Shown: piece by piece, positions 44,678-53,933 of the stretch
Numbering within the stretch: position 1 is the first letter of the stretch
Layout of the letters: each line of letters starts with the position of its first letter
From: Pontixanthobacter luteolus
GTDB lineage: Bacteria > Pseudomonadota > Alphaproteobacteria > Sphingomonadales > Sphingomonadaceae
Assembly (NCBI RefSeq): GCF_009828095.1
Contig: NZ_WTYP01000002.1
Span: 67,001-131,000 of the forward strand
Reading direction: 5' to 3'
Length of the DNA stretch: 64,000 bases
Program-made: the position numbers and the translations under genes
Notes under the pieces: model-generated
The model's input: the letters and a program-made list of their open reading frames with translations, nothing else
What the model was told of the DNA's origin: nothing
Database searches by the model: none

Positions 44678-46276
44678 TTAGCCGCCGTTCACAACCTTGA
44701 ACTTGCGCCGGCCAAGGATCGCTGCGGCAGCAAGGCCGAACAGGATTGTCATCGGCGGGGCAGGAACCTGTGTACCGCTGCTGGTCGATGTCGACGATGT
44801 GCTCGACGATGATGAACTGCTGCTCGATGACGACGATGAAGACGACGACGAGGACGACGATGAACTGCTGGTCGAAGAACTCGTAATCACGCCGGAACTG
44901 GTCGAACTGGTTGCCCCGCCCGACGAAGAAGAGCTGGAGCTGGAGCTCGAAGATGACGAGCTGCTGCCCGAAGAAGAACCGCCCGTGCTGGTTGCGCCGC
45001 CATTGCTACCGCCGGATGACGAGGAAGACGACGAGCTGCTGCTCGACGAAGAACTCGAGGACGAACTGCCGCCCGAGCTACCGCTTGAGCCGGAACTGCC
45101 CGAGCCTCCGCTGCCGCCATAGCTGGAGCTGCCACCATGGCTCGAAGAGCCGCCATAGCTGGACGAACCGCCCGGCTTGCCGCCCGATCCACCACCGGAA
45201 CTGGAAGAACTGGAGGAGGAGGAAGACGATGAAGAGCTAGAGCTCGACGAGGAGCTGCTCGACGACGAACTGACATTACCCGAGGATGACGACACGTTGC
45301 CTGAAGACGAACTGACGTTACCCGAAGAGGAGGAGACGTTGCCTGAAGACGAGCTCACATTGCCTGAGGACGACGAAACATTCCCCGAGGACGAGGAGAC
45401 GTTGCCGCTCGAACTGGACACGTTGCCCGACGTCGAGGTGGTCGTGCTGCTGATGCCGCCGGTGGAAGTCGAGACCCCGCCGGTCGAGGTCGAGACCCCG
45501 CCGGTCGAGGTCGAAACGCCGCCAGTGCTGGTCGAAGTCGACACGCCGCCGGTCGATGTGCTGACACCGCCCGTGGTGGTCGTGCTGCCGCCGCTGGTGT
45601 TGTTGATGTCGATATCGATCACGATGCCGCTGGTGCCGGAAGTCCCGCTGCTGGTGGAGGTCGATCCGCCCGAGGTGGAGGTCGATGTGCCGCCGCTGCC
45701 GCCGCTGCTGATCCCGCCCGACGTTGTCGTGGTCGAAGTGACCACTACGCTGCCGCTGGAACCACCGCTGGAACCGCCGAAGAACCCGCCAAAGAACCCG
45801 CCACCAAAGCCGCCGCCGAAACCGCCGCTGCCGCCAATTACGGTTACGCCGCCGCTGCTGCCGCCGCCGGTGAATGTCGGCTGGGGAACAGGTGCGTATG
45901 GTGCCGGAATGGCGCGCATCGCAGTGCGATAGACTGGCGGACATTCAGCAGAACCGGCCACTGCGCCGCCCGCTTGCGCACCGTTTGCCCGCATGCCGCC
46001 ATGGCCGGGCAGGTAACCGCCTTCAACCGGTTCGCATTCGACAACGCGCTTAACCACGCGGCGCTTGCGCTGGACTGTCTTGGTCACGCGGCGTTTGCGC
46101 GGCTGGTCTTTCACATAGACCGGCTGCGCCTTGACCGACTTGGTCGCGCCCTTGGCCGACTTGTAGGTCGGGCTGTCCGTTACCGGTGGTTCGGCGACGT
46201 GCACCGCACCACCTGCTAGAAGCGCACCGCCCGCTGCGGTCGCGGACAATTTCGCCAGGGCCATCTTTACCGACAT
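44678..46276 (-). CDS. Ser/Gly-rich low-complexity surface protein with PEP-CTERM-like C-terminus
   Basis: ATG 46276 follows GAGAG at eight bases and gives 532 residues; TTG six bases upstream is possible. The N-terminus (about 1-25) is a signal-like segment. A basic stretch follows (RKRRVTKTVQRKRRVVKR), then from about residue 135 a region of Gly/Ser/Thr repeats: GGVST/STSTGGVS units, eight GNVSSSS heptads, and long Ser runs. The end, VPAPPMTILFGLAAAAILGRRK, resembles a VPAP-type PEP-CTERM sorting signal: a motif, one helix, and a basic tail. Surface or exopolysaccharide-linked function is inferred. Confidence 0.8.
   Translation of the reverse strand: MSVKMALAKLSATAAGGALLAGGAVHVAEPPVTDSPTYKSAKGATKSVKAQPVYVKDQPRKRRVTKTVQRKRRVVKRVVECEPVEGGYLPGHGGMRANGAQAGGAVAGSAECPPVYRTAMRAIPAPYAPVPQPTFTGGGSSGGVTVIGGSGGFGGGFGGGFFGGFFGGSSGGSSGSVVVTSTTTTSGGISSGGSGGTSTSTSGGSTSTSSGTSGTSGIVIDIDINNTSGGSTTTTGGVSTSTGGVSTSTSTGGVSTSTGGVSTSTGGVSTSTGGISSTTTSTSGNVSSSSGNVSSSSGNVSSSSGNVSSSSGNVSSSSGNVSSSSGNVSSSSGNVSSSSSSSSSSSSSSSSSSSSSSSSSGGGSGGKPGGSSSYGGSSSHGGSSSYGGSGGSGSSGSSGSSGGSSSSSSSSSSSSSSSSSSGGSNGGATSTGGSSSGSSSSSSSSSSSSSSSGGATSSTSSGVITSSSTSSSSSSSSSSSSSSSSSSSSSSSTSSTSTSSGTQVPAPPMTILFGLAAAAILGRRKFKVVNGG
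45270..45437 (-). repeat. Eight tandem 21-bp repeats encoding GNVSSSS heptads
   Basis: Eight units with exactly 21-bp spacing (147 bp between first and last copies). The units are degenerate at third codon positions (acattaccc, acgttgcct, acgttaccc and so on), so the peptide is conserved while DNA varies. Longer Ser-codon arrays on both sides extend the repetitive DNA. Confidence 0.9.
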
Positions 46277-46282
46277 GGACAA

Positions 46283-46492
46283 GCTCTCTCAATTACTCTG
46301 GGGAGGCCAGAAGGCGGCGGGTCCGCATTCGGGCATTTCCCTGTCACATCAGAAAGAGCACAACACACCTAACCGGCAATTACGTTAACCATGAAAAACG
46401 GCCTGCGAGGCATGTTTTTTGCCCATCAATCGGCGCGATTCCGCGAGTTGTCCCACAATGGAACCGAAAAACCGGCAATCCCTTATGCGGGC
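46283..46492. other. 210-bp upstream region of the Ser-rich gene
   Basis: This spacer lies between the ruvB stop and the Ser-rich protein start. It should hold the minus-strand promoter of the Ser-rich gene. No gene, clear promoter or hairpin is supported on either strand. Confidence 0.4.
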
Positions 46493-47551
46493 TTAACCAT
46501 TTGTGTCGAACAAACCCGATTGACGGTCCAATCCGGGCGAATCACTTGCGGGACGGGGAATCGCCATGCCGAGATGCTGCCAACCGCCATCATTCAGGCA
46601 CCGCCCGCGCGCGGTCCGCGCCACCAGACCAAGCTGAATCAGGAACGGCTCGACCACTTCCTCGATCGTGTCGCGCGGTTCGGCGAGGCCCGCTGCCAGC
46701 GTTTCAACGCCAACCGGCCCGCCCTTATATATATCGGCAATCATCCGCAGATAGCGCCGGTCCATCGCATCCAGGCCGAGCCGGTCGACCTCCAGCCTGC
46801 CCAGCGCGTCGTCGGCGATCTTCGCGGTTACCACGCCGTCGCCCGCAACATGGGCGAAATCGCGCACGCGCCGCATCAGCCTCCCGGCAACGCGCGGGGT
46901 GCCGCGTGACCGGCGGGCGATCTCGCGCGCGCCGGCTGGGTCCACATCCAGACCCAGCAGATTGGCACCGCGCGTCACCACACGCTCCAGCTCATCCTCG
47001 GTATAGAAATTGAGGCGCACAGGAATGCCGAAGCGGTCGCGCAGCGGCGTAGTCAGCAGGCCCTGACGCGTGGTCGCGCCAACCAGCGTGAAGGGCGGCA
47101 AATCAATCCGCACGCTGCGGGCGGAAGGCCCCTCGCCGATAATCAGATCAAGCGCGCGGTCCTCCATCGCGGGATAGAGCACCTCCTCAACCACCGGATT
47201 GAGACGGTGAATCTCGTCGATGAACAGGACATCGCCCTCTTCAAGATTGGTCAGCAGCGCCGCAAGGTCACCCGCCTTGGCGATTACCGGCCCGCTGGTG
47301 GCACGGAAACCGACGCCGAGTTCCTTGGCAACAATCTGCGCGAGGGTGGTCTTGCCGAGGCCGGGAGGGCCGAAGAACAGCACATGGTCCATCGCCTCCC
47401 CGCGCGATTTTGCGCTCTCGATAAACACCCGAAGGTTATCGCGCGCCGCCTCTTGCCCGATAAATTCGCCAAGCGATTTCGGCCGCAGCGCTGCATCGGG
47501 ATCATCCGGCTGGCGATCGGGGGTATGGAGGGGGACGGGATCGGTCATCAT
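46493..47551 (-). CDS. ruvB: Holliday junction branch migration DNA helicase RuvB
   Basis: The two consecutive ATGs at 47551/47548 are the best starts (352 residues); GTG 47557 is possible. Hallmarks: [15 protein letters not shown], Walker [15 protein letters not shown], Walker [16 protein letters not shown], sensor 1 [15 protein letters not shown], arginine-finger region LRDRFGI, and the C-terminal winged helix [18 protein letters not shown]. It drives branch migration with RuvA. ruvA is nearby (49439) but separated by two unrelated genes, one on the opposite strand. Confidence 0.96.
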   Translation of the reverse strand: MMTDPVPLHTPDRQPDDPDAALRPKSLGEFIGQEAARDNLRVFIESAKSRGEAMDHVLFFGPPGLGKTTLAQIVAKELGVGFRATSGPVIAKAGDLAALLTNLEEGDVLFIDEIHRLNPVVEEVLYPAMEDRALDLIIGEGPSARSVRIDLPPFTLVGATTRQGLLTTPLRDRFGIPVRLNFYTEDELERVVTRGANLLGLDVDPAGAREIARRSRGTPRVAGRLMRRVRDFAHVAGDGVVTAKIADDALGRLEVDRLGLDAMDRRYLRMIADIYKGGPVGVETLAAGLAEPRDTIEEVVEPFLIQLGLVARTARGRCLNDGGWQHLGMAIPRPASDSPGLDRQSGLFDTNG

Positions 47552-47573
47552 GGACACTTCATGGGGGAATCTG

Positions 47574-47610
47574 GCGCTGGCTCTCCTGGTACGACCAGGG
47601 AACCCAGCGC
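47574..47610. terminator. Two-part hairpin between dsrE-like and ruvB genes
   Basis: GCGCTGG (47574-47580) pairs with CCAGCGC (47604-47610), enclosing CCTGGT-ACG-ACCAGG. It lies downstream of the DsrE-like gene stop and 23 bases upstream of ruvB. There is no T tract, so it could be a transcript stabiliser or weak terminator. Confidence 0.5.
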
Positions 47611-47633
47611 TGCCCAGACACTCAGCAGTCTGT

Positions 47634-48179
47634 TCAAAACGGGTTCACCGTGTAGCCGCGCTGTTGCAGCAGCGCGTGCGCGGTCATTGCCGACAGCGCG
47701 GTTTCGACACCGGGGATAAGGTCATCCTGCGTGATGCCGTAAGCGATGCCGCTTTGCCCGCACAGGATAAAGCGCACGCCGTGGTCCAGCATTTCGCGGA
47801 TCATCGCGCCCGAAGGGTTCGCGCCGTCCCTGCCCTTGGCCGCCCATGCCTCATCGCTCAGCAAATCCATCGACGCCTTGCCATGAACCACCACAGCGAC
47901 GCGGATATTGTCGGGATCGACACCTGCGGCCACGTGCATATTGATGAACCGTGCCGCGCTTTCGAAACCGCGGCTGTTCTTGCCTTCTTCCGCAGGCACC
48001 GCAACATCGAACGCGTGGGAAAATTCGGTATCCGCCGGGACCGGCCCCATCCCTTCGACCGGTGCGTGCGGGCCGAAGCCTTCGAACACCGGGCCGGTTT
48101 TGAACGCGGACATATCCTGCGCGGAAACCGGTGCTGCAAATGCCAACACCGCCAAAATGATCAACCGAACACAAGCCAT
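47634..48179 (-). CDS. Secreted DsrE/DsrF-like family protein
   Basis: ATG 48179 ([21 protein letters not shown], split at the cleavage site near Ala20) gives 181 residues with a signal peptide. The mature domain shows the DsrE-like alpha/beta pattern: [14 protein letters not shown], then [16 protein letters not shown] with a conserved-position Cys, and [14 protein letters not shown] at the end. DsrE-fold proteins move sulfane sulfur through a Cys in the cytoplasm; periplasmic forms are less understood. It is divergent from an M19 dipeptidase gene. Confidence 0.85.
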   Translation of the reverse strand: MACVRLIILAVLAFAAPVSAQDMSAFKTGPVFEGFGPHAPVEGMGPVPADTEFSHAFDVAVPAEEGKNSRGFESAARFINMHVAAGVDPDNIRVAVVVHGKASMDLLSDEAWAAKGRDGANPSGAMIREMLDHGVRFILCGQSGIAYGITQDDLIPGVETALSAMTAHALLQQRGYTVNPF

Positions 48180-48304
48180 ATACACAATCCTATTTGCCGA
48201 ACCCTGAAAGCAATTCATTCGAGCCGCTGCGACTTTCGATCAACAGCCTATTGAGCTCGCCGAACAGGTTATCACACCCGTCCGATTTGGCTATTACCCT
48301 TCCC

Positions 48305-49435
48305 ATGAAAATCAGCAGACGCAAAGCCCTGACCGCATTGGCATCCACTGCGAGCGCCGCCGCATTCCCCAGAGCCGCCGCATTGGCCGCGACCAGGAAT
48401 GACTGGTTTGACGATGCCATTGTTGTCGATGCCCTTGGCCGGATGGGTGATCCCTATGCCGAAGAGGGCGTCACCCGTTTTACCGAACGTGGCTGGAAAG
48501 AATCGCTGGAGACAGGTGTGACTGTCCTTCGCACCACGATCTTCCCTGTCGGCAATCCCGACAATGCATGGGAAGTGTATCGCGAAAGCGTGGCGGAACA
48601 TCACGACGTATTCGGCGCAAATCCTGACAGGCTGGCGCTGATCAAATCCGGCAAAGATATCATTCACGCCAAGCGCGACGGGAAGCTGGGCGTAATTCTG
48701 GGCACACAAGACACATCGATGATCGGCGCTGAGCTCGACCGGATGGCGATTCTGCGCGAGGACGGGCTGCGCACCGTCCAACTGACCTACAACAATCGCA
48801 ATCTGGCCGGCGATGGCGCGATTGAGCCCGCGAATGCGGGGATTTCCAAACTTGGCCATGCAACCATCGAGGCAGCCGAGGCCGAGAAACTGCTGCTCGA
48901 CCTGTCGCATGGCGGCGCCCAGACGATGCACGATGCCGCCCAAGCGGCGAAGCGCCCGTTGACCATCAGCCACACCGGCGCGCGCGCGCTGGCCGATCAT
49001 CCACGCAATGTGTCTGACGAGCTTATCCGCAAAGTCGCAGACGGCGGCGGAGTCATCGGCGTCTATTTCATGCCCTATATCGTGGCAGATATGGAACCAT
49101 CAGCGTCGGACGTGATCGCGCATATCGAACATATTGCCAATGTCGGCGGCGAGGATGCTGTCGGCATCGGGACCGATAACGGCATTCTGCCCCTTCCGTT
49201 TGACGATGAAATGAAGGCCGCGCTGGACGCGATGCAGCAAGACCGCCTCGACAAAGGGATCGCTGCGCCAGGTGAAAAAATAGGCTTCTATCCGCTAGTG
49301 CAGGAGTACAACTCGATTGACCGCTACCGCCGATTGGTCCGCGATCTGGAGGCGCGCGGGTGGAGCCAGACGCGTCTTGAAAAACTGATGGGCACCAATT
49401 TCCTTCGGCTCTACACCGAAGTCTGGGGCGGTTAG
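48305..49435 (+). CDS. Membrane dipeptidase (peptidase M19) with Tat signal
   Basis: ATG 48305 gives 376 residues with a Tat-like signal (ISRRKALTALASTASAAA). The zinc dipeptidase fold shows LRTVQLTYNNRN, the metal-binding LDLSHGGAQTM, ISHTGARAL, and VGIGTDNGILP in place of the usual GSDFDG. The usual H-x-D near the N-terminus reads VVDALGRM, lacking the histidine of H-x-D, so metal binding may be altered. It cleaves dipeptides, possibly D-amino-acid ones, in the periplasm. Confidence 0.85.
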   Translation: MKISRRKALTALASTASAAAFPRAAALAATRNDWFDDAIVVDALGRMGDPYAEEGVTRFTERGWKESLETGVTVLRTTIFPVGNPDNAWEVYRESVAEHHDVFGANPDRLALIKSGKDIIHAKRDGKLGVILGTQDTSMIGAELDRMAILREDGLRTVQLTYNNRNLAGDGAIEPANAGISKLGHATIEAAEAEKLLLDLSHGGAQTMHDAAQAAKRPLTISHTGARALADHPRNVSDELIRKVADGGGVIGVYFMPYIVADMEPSASDVIAHIEHIANVGGEDAVGIGTDNGILPLPFDDEMKAALDAMQQDRLDKGIAAPGEKIGFYPLVQEYNSIDRYRRLVRDLEARGWSQTRLEKLMGTNFLRLYTEVWGG

Positions 49436-49438
49436 AGC

Positions 49439-50044
49439 TTACCCTGCTGCTTTCTTCAGGGCCACGCGGATCAGGTCATTTTCGCTCGCATCCTCGCCCA
49501 GCTCGCCCTGCGCGGCGGCCACGGCGCGCGCGGCAATCGCCGGTTTGAAACCGAGGTTTTCCAGCGCGCTGACCGCATCGGCGCTGGCCCCGCCCGCAGG
49601 GGTAATGGCAACGCCCATTCCGCCGCCGCCAGACACCGGCAGCGCGCCCGCCTTGTCTTTCAGTTCGTTGACGATGCGCCCGGCCAGTTTAGGCCCGACC
49701 CCGTTGGCGCGCGCGACCATCGCTGCATCGCCATTGGCGCACGCGCTTTGCACTTCAGCGGTGGAGAGCGCGGACAGGATCGCCAGCGCTACCTTGCTGC
49801 CCACTCCCTGAACCTGGGTTAGCAGGCGGAACCAGTCGCGTTCCGCGCTTTCCGCGAAACCCAGCAGCCGCATGTCGTTTTCCGAAACCTGCAGATCGGT
49901 ATAGATAGTGCAGCCTTCGCCCTGTTCGCCCAGCGCCGCCAGCGTCTTGGTCGAACAATGGACCAGATAGCCCACGCCCTGAACGTCGATCACCGCCCAG
50001 TCATCTCCGGTCTCGTCGAGCAGGCCTTTCAGTTTCGCAATCAT
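49439..50044 (-). CDS. ruvA: Holliday junction branch migration protein RuvA
   Basis: ATG 50044 (MIAKLKGLLDETGDDW) gives 201 residues, the family norm. Domain I OB fold (1-65), domain II helix-hairpin-helix repeats (LLTQVQGVGSKVALAILSAL and ARANGVGPKLAGRIVNELKD, about 70-130), a Gly-rich linker, and domain III (ADAVSALENLGFKPAIAARAV) that contacts RuvB. It recognises Holliday junctions and loads RuvB. Confidence 0.95.
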   Translation of the reverse strand: MIAKLKGLLDETGDDWAVIDVQGVGYLVHCSTKTLAALGEQGEGCTIYTDLQVSENDMRLLGFAESAERDWFRLLTQVQGVGSKVALAILSALSTAEVQSACANGDAAMVARANGVGPKLAGRIVNELKDKAGALPVSGGGGMGVAITPAGGASADAVSALENLGFKPAIAARAVAAAQGELGEDASENDLIRVALKKAAG

Positions 50045-50327
50045 GGTTTGTTCCTGCCGCAAGCGGACGCGATGCGCCAGAGGAAACCGGATTGTTCAGC
50101 CAGTGATCCACAAGCCTGAACAGATGGAACACATGGAACACAGTCCTGATGATCAATCCATCGCAGGTGCGGGGCGGACTGAAGGCCGGTTGTCTGGGAG
50201 GCGCACGAAATAGGCATTCCCGCTGCATAGCCCGGCCCGCGGGCAGTAGGAAAACCGCATCTGCGTCAAGCAATCCTGTATACCGCCGCGCTCGACACAG
50301 GCGGCAGATTGCGCAAAGAGAAGCGGC

Positions 50328-51401
50328 ATGAGCTGGAACACTTTTGGCCGCGTATTGCGGTTCACGACATGGGGCGAAAGCCACGGGCCTGCGCTGGGCG
50401 CGGTGCTGGACGGGTGCCCGCCGGGGATCGCGCTGAGCGAGGCCGATATCCAGCCATTCATGGATGCGCGCCGCCCGGGTCAGTCGAAATTCACCACCCA
50501 GCGGCAGGAACCGGACCAGGTCAAAATCCTGTCCGGCGTGTTCGAGGGCAAGACCACCGGAACCCCGATCAGCCTGATGATCGAGAATGTCGACCAGCGC
50601 AGCAAAGACTATTCCGAAGTCGCCAACGCCTATCGACCCGGCCATGCCGATTATGCGTATGACGCGAAATACGGGTTCCGCGATTACCGCGGCGGCGGGC
50701 GTTCCAGCGCGCGCGAAACGGCGGCCCGGGTGGCCGCTGGCGGGGTGGCACGGCTGATCATGCCGGATGTGACCATCACCGCCTATGTCAGCCAGATCGG
50801 CACTGACGAGATCGACCGGGATCAGGCCGACTTTGCCGAAATTGGTAACAACCCGTTCTTCTGTCCCGATCCCGCCGCAGCAAAACGGTGGGAGCAATTG
50901 GTCGATGATGCGCGCAAGGCCGGATCGTCGCTGGGTGCGGTCGTGGAATGCGTTGCAACGGGCGTGCCCGCCGGATGGGGCGCGCCAGTCTATGCAAAGC
51001 TCGACGCGGATCTTGCCGCCGGGATGATGAGCATCAACGCCGTGAAAGGCGTGGAAATCGGCGATGGTTTCGGCGCGGCGCAGCTATCGGGTGAACAGAA
51101 TGCAGACCCGATGCGCGAAGCCGAAGACGGCAGCGGGCCGGAATTCGGGGCCAATCACGCAGGCGGGATTTCCGGCGGGATTTCGACCGGCCAGCCGGTT
51201 GTTTGCCGGGTCGCCTTCAAACCGACCAGTTCCATCCTGACCCCGGTCGACACGATCGGGCGGGATGGCAAAAACACCCGGATTCGCACAAAAGGCCGGC
51301 ATGATCCGTGTGTCGGCATCCGCGGAGCCCCGGTGGTAGAGGCGATGATGGCGCTGGTTCTGGCCGATCACAAAATGCTGCACCGCGCACAATGCGGATA
51401 G
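50328..51401 (+). CDS. aroC: Chorismate synthase
   Basis: A 357-residue FMN-dependent enzyme catalysing the last step of the shikimate pathway (EPSP to chorismate). Signatures: [13 protein letters not shown] (residues 11-23), [17 protein letters not shown], and the C-terminal [18 protein letters not shown] (split from RTKGRH). Length is typical. It is preceded by a 283-bp spacer shared with ruvA. Confidence 0.97.
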   Translation: MSWNTFGRVLRFTTWGESHGPALGAVLDGCPPGIALSEADIQPFMDARRPGQSKFTTQRQEPDQVKILSGVFEGKTTGTPISLMIENVDQRSKDYSEVANAYRPGHADYAYDAKYGFRDYRGGGRSSARETAARVAAGGVARLIMPDVTITAYVSQIGTDEIDRDQADFAEIGNNPFFCPDPAAAKRWEQLVDDARKAGSSLGAVVECVATGVPAGWGAPVYAKLDADLAAGMMSINAVKGVEIGDGFGAAQLSGEQNADPMREAEDGSGPEFGANHAGGISGGISTGQPVVCRVAFKPTSSILTPVDTIGRDGKNTRIRTKGRHDPCVGIRGAPVVEAMMALVLADHKMLHRAQCG

Positions 51402-51485
51402 GGCGCCAGGCAACCGTCTGATTATCCAGACTCTTATCTGAAATCTTTCGATTTTTCGAAACTTCATGGAACCCGGCACCGATTG

Positions 51486-51522
51486 ATCGGTTTTGTCGAT
51501 GTTAGCAATCGCAACATAACGT
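51486..51522 (+). promoter_or_regulatory. Possible OxyR-type tetrad upstream of ahpC
   Basis: ATCG at 51486 and again at 51508 (22 bp apart), each followed after 7 bases by CGAT (51497-51500) or a weaker ACGT (51519-51522). The spacing ATCG-N7-CGAT-N7-ATCG-N7-xxxx matches the ATAG-N7-CTAT tetrad architecture of OxyR sites. It lies about 92-128 bases upstream of the ahpC start. Identity of the regulator is inference. Confidence 0.4.
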
Positions 51523-51613
51523 TTTACTGCAATGCAGCAGACACTATCTGGCTACTGCAAGTAATTTCCGTTCGTTCGCGAACATCAATCCAACACACCA
51601 TATCGGAGACATC

Positions 51614-52180
51614 ATGGGTATTATCGGAAGCGCAATCAAACCGTTCAAAGCCACCGCATTTCAGGCTGGCAAGGACTTCTTCGACGTCACTGAAAAGGAT
51701 CTCGAAGGCCGCTGGTCGATCTTCTTCTTCTATCCGGCAGACTTCACTTTCGTGTGCCCGACCGAGCTGCAGGACCTTGGCGAGCAGTACAACCACCTCC
51801 AGTCGCTGGGTGTGGACGTATATGCCGTTTCGACCGACACGCATTTCAGCCACAAGGCATGGCATGACACGTCGGAAAAGATCGGCGGTATCCAGTACGC
51901 ATTCCTGGGCGACCAGCTGCACACGCTGTCGAAAAACTTCAACGTCCTGCGCGAAGATAGCGGCCTTGCCGACCGTGCAACTTTCGTTGTCGATCCGGAC
52001 GGCGTGATCCAGATCATGGAAATCACCTGCGAAGGCGTCGGCCGCAATGCAAGCGAACTGGTCCGCAAGATCAAGGCTGCACAGTATGTCCGCGAAAACC
52101 CCGGCCAGGTCTGCCCTGCTGCTTGGGAAGAAGGTGCGGAAACTCTGGCACCGTCGCTTGACCTCGTAGGCAAGATTTAA
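51614..52180 (+). CDS. ahpC: Alkyl hydroperoxide reductase subunit C (2-Cys peroxiredoxin)
   Basis: A 188-residue typical 2-Cys peroxiredoxin. Peroxidatic Cys in [14 protein letters not shown] (about residues 40-53), resolving Cys in [11 protein letters not shown] (about 166-176), and catalytic Arg in [13 protein letters not shown]. It reduces hydrogen peroxide and organic peroxides and is itself reduced by AhpF encoded 160 bases downstream. The two genes are separated by a strong intrinsic terminator, so ahpC is expected to be expressed in excess. Confidence 0.97.
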   Translation: MGIIGSAIKPFKATAFQAGKDFFDVTEKDLEGRWSIFFFYPADFTFVCPTELQDLGEQYNHLQSLGVDVYAVSTDTHFSHKAWHDTSEKIGGIQYAFLGDQLHTLSKNFNVLREDSGLADRATFVVDPDGVIQIMEITCEGVGRNASELVRKIKAAQYVRENPGQVCPAAWEEGAETLAPSLDLVGKI

Positions 52181-52263
52181 GAAGCCTGATGGCTCTTTCG
52201 TGAGCCGCATTCAGGACTTTCAGTAAAGCCCAGGGGGCCAAAAGAGCCCTTCGGGTCGCTGGG

Positions 52264-52299
52264 AGGCCCGGGACCACCCCCCCGGTCCCGGGCCTTTTT
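52264..52299 (+). terminator. Intrinsic terminator between ahpC and ahpF
   Basis: AGGCCCGGGACC (52264-52275) and GGTCCCGGGCCT (52284-52295) form a perfect 12-bp stem with an ACCCCCCC loop, followed by TTTT. It should end most ahpC transcripts and lower ahpF expression. Confidence 0.9.
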
Positions 52300-52340
52300 C
52301 TTGCCAGAAACCCTCTCAACACCCCTCACGGAGTATCATC

Positions 52341-53933
52341 ATGCTTGGCGCCGCTCTCGAACAGCAGCTTGAAACCTATCTCGCGAACCTGCGCGAACCG
52401 ATCGAGCTGATCGGCACGCTGGGTGATGACGAAAACTCGCAGAAAACCCGCGTCCTGCTGGAGGAGATTTCCTCGTTGCACAGCATGGTCAGCGCATCCT
52501 TCGATGGCGACGCAAAGCACGTGCCCAGTTTCGAAGTGCGCCGCGCATCCGATCACAATGCTTCGGTGCGCTTTGCCGGACTGCCGATGGGCCACGAGTT
52601 CACCTCGCTGGTGCTCGCGCTGCTGTGGGCCGGCGGCCATCCGCCGAAAGTCGAAGCCGAAGTGCTCGAACAGGTGAAAGACCTGGACGGCGATTTCGAT
52701 TTCGAAATGTATTTCTCGCTCAGCTGCCAGAACTGCCCGGACGTGGTCCAGGCGCTGACGTTGATGTCGATCTTCAACCCGCGCATCACCGCGACCCTGA
52801 TCGAAGGCGGCGCGTTCAAGGACGAGGTCGAGCAGCGCCAGGTGATGGCTGTGCCGGCGGTCTATCTGAACGGCGCACCGTTCGCCAATGGTCGGATGGA
52901 CGCGCGCGACATCATCGCGAAGCTCGATACCAATGCTGACGCCAAAGCCGCTGAAAAGCTGGCCGGGAAAAAACCGTTCGAAGTGCTGGTCGTCGGCGGC
53001 GGCCCCGCCGGCAACGCGGCGGCAATCTATACCATCCGCAAAGGGTTCAGCACCGGCATCGCTGCGGAACGATTTGGCGGGCAGGTGGCCGATACGATGG
53101 GCATCGAGAACTTTATCTCTGTCCCCTATACCGAAGGCCCCAAGCTGGTCGCGCAAATGCAGGCCCATGCCGAGGAATACGACATTGACCTGATCGACCG
53201 TGTTGAGGCGCAGGAGCTGATCCCCGCGCGCGAGGCTGGCGGGATGCACGAGGTCAGGCTGACCAATGGCGCATCGCTGAAGGCGCGCGCGCTGATCCTG
53301 ACCACCGGCGCCCGCTGGCGCCAGCTCGGCGTGCCGGGCGAAGACGAATACCGGAACAAGGGCGTGGCGTACTGCCCGCACTGCGATGGCCCGCTTTACA
53401 AGGGCAAGCGTGTTGCCGTGATCGGCGGCGGCAATTCAGGTGTCGAGGCAGCAATCGATCTCGCCAACATCGTCGGCCATGTCACTCTGATCGAATTCGA
53501 CAGCCAACTGCGCGCTGATCAGGTTCTGCAGGACAAGCTGCGCAGCTTTGCCAATGTCGATGTCATTACATCAGCGCAGACGACCGAGGTTACTGGCGAC
53601 GGATCGAAGGTTACCGGGCTGACTTACAAGAACCGCACGACCGGCGAGAACCATGACGTCGCGCTAGACGGTGTGTTCGTCCAGATCGGTCTGGTGCCGA
53701 ACACCGAATGGCTGAAGCAATCGGGCCTCGAACTGACCCGCTTCGGCGAGATCGTGATCGACGACAAGGCAGCGACAAATCTGCCCGGCGTGTTTGCTGC
53801 GGGCGATTGCACAACCGTTCCGTACAAGCAGATCATCATCGCCATGGGCGAAGGTGCGAAAGCAGGTCTGAGCGCGTTCGACTATCTCATCCGGACCGAA
53901 CCGGCAGATGAAATCGCCCAGGTTTACGCCTGA
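52341..53933 (+). CDS. ahpF: Alkyl hydroperoxide reductase subunit F
   Basis: A 530-residue FAD flavoprotein. The N-terminal tandem thioredoxin-fold domain (1-200) carries the [12 protein letters not shown] disulfide. The thioredoxin-reductase-like body has the FAD site [18 protein letters not shown], the redox CPHC in [13 protein letters not shown], and the NADH site [30 protein letters not shown] completes the FAD site. It transfers electrons from NADH to AhpC. Confidence 0.97.
   Translation: MLGAALEQQLETYLANLREPIELIGTLGDDENSQKTRVLLEEISSLHSMVSASFDGDAKHVPSFEVRRASDHNASVRFAGLPMGHEFTSLVLALLWAGGHPPKVEAEVLEQVKDLDGDFDFEMYFSLSCQNCPDVVQALTLMSIFNPRITATLIEGGAFKDEVEQRQVMAVPAVYLNGAPFANGRMDARDIIAKLDTNADAKAAEKLAGKKPFEVLVVGGGPAGNAAAIYTIRKGFSTGIAAERFGGQVADTMGIENFISVPYTEGPKLVAQMQAHAEEYDIDLIDRVEAQELIPAREAGGMHEVRLTNGASLKARALILTTGARWRQLGVPGEDEYRNKGVAYCPHCDGPLYKGKRVAVIGGGNSGVEAAIDLANIVGHVTLIEFDSQLRADQVLQDKLRSFANVDVITSAQTTEVTGDGSKVTGLTYKNRTTGENHDVALDGVFVQIGLVPNTEWLKQSGLELTRFGEIVIDDKAATNLPGVFAAGDCTTVPYKQIIIAMGEGAKAGLSAFDYLIRTEPADEIAQVYA

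Noticed and set aside
44697-45932. Long plus-strand Glu/Pro/Leu-rich open frames opposite the Ser-rich gene
   Set aside because: They are the complement of TCG/AGC/GGC-type Ser/Gly codon repeats, which contain no stop on the other strand. Signal peptide, ribosome site and sorting-like C-terminus support only the minus-strand gene.
51483-52007. Open frame in another phase over ahpC
   Set aside because: Ser/Arg-rich out-of-frame product; the 51614 frame encodes intact AhpC.
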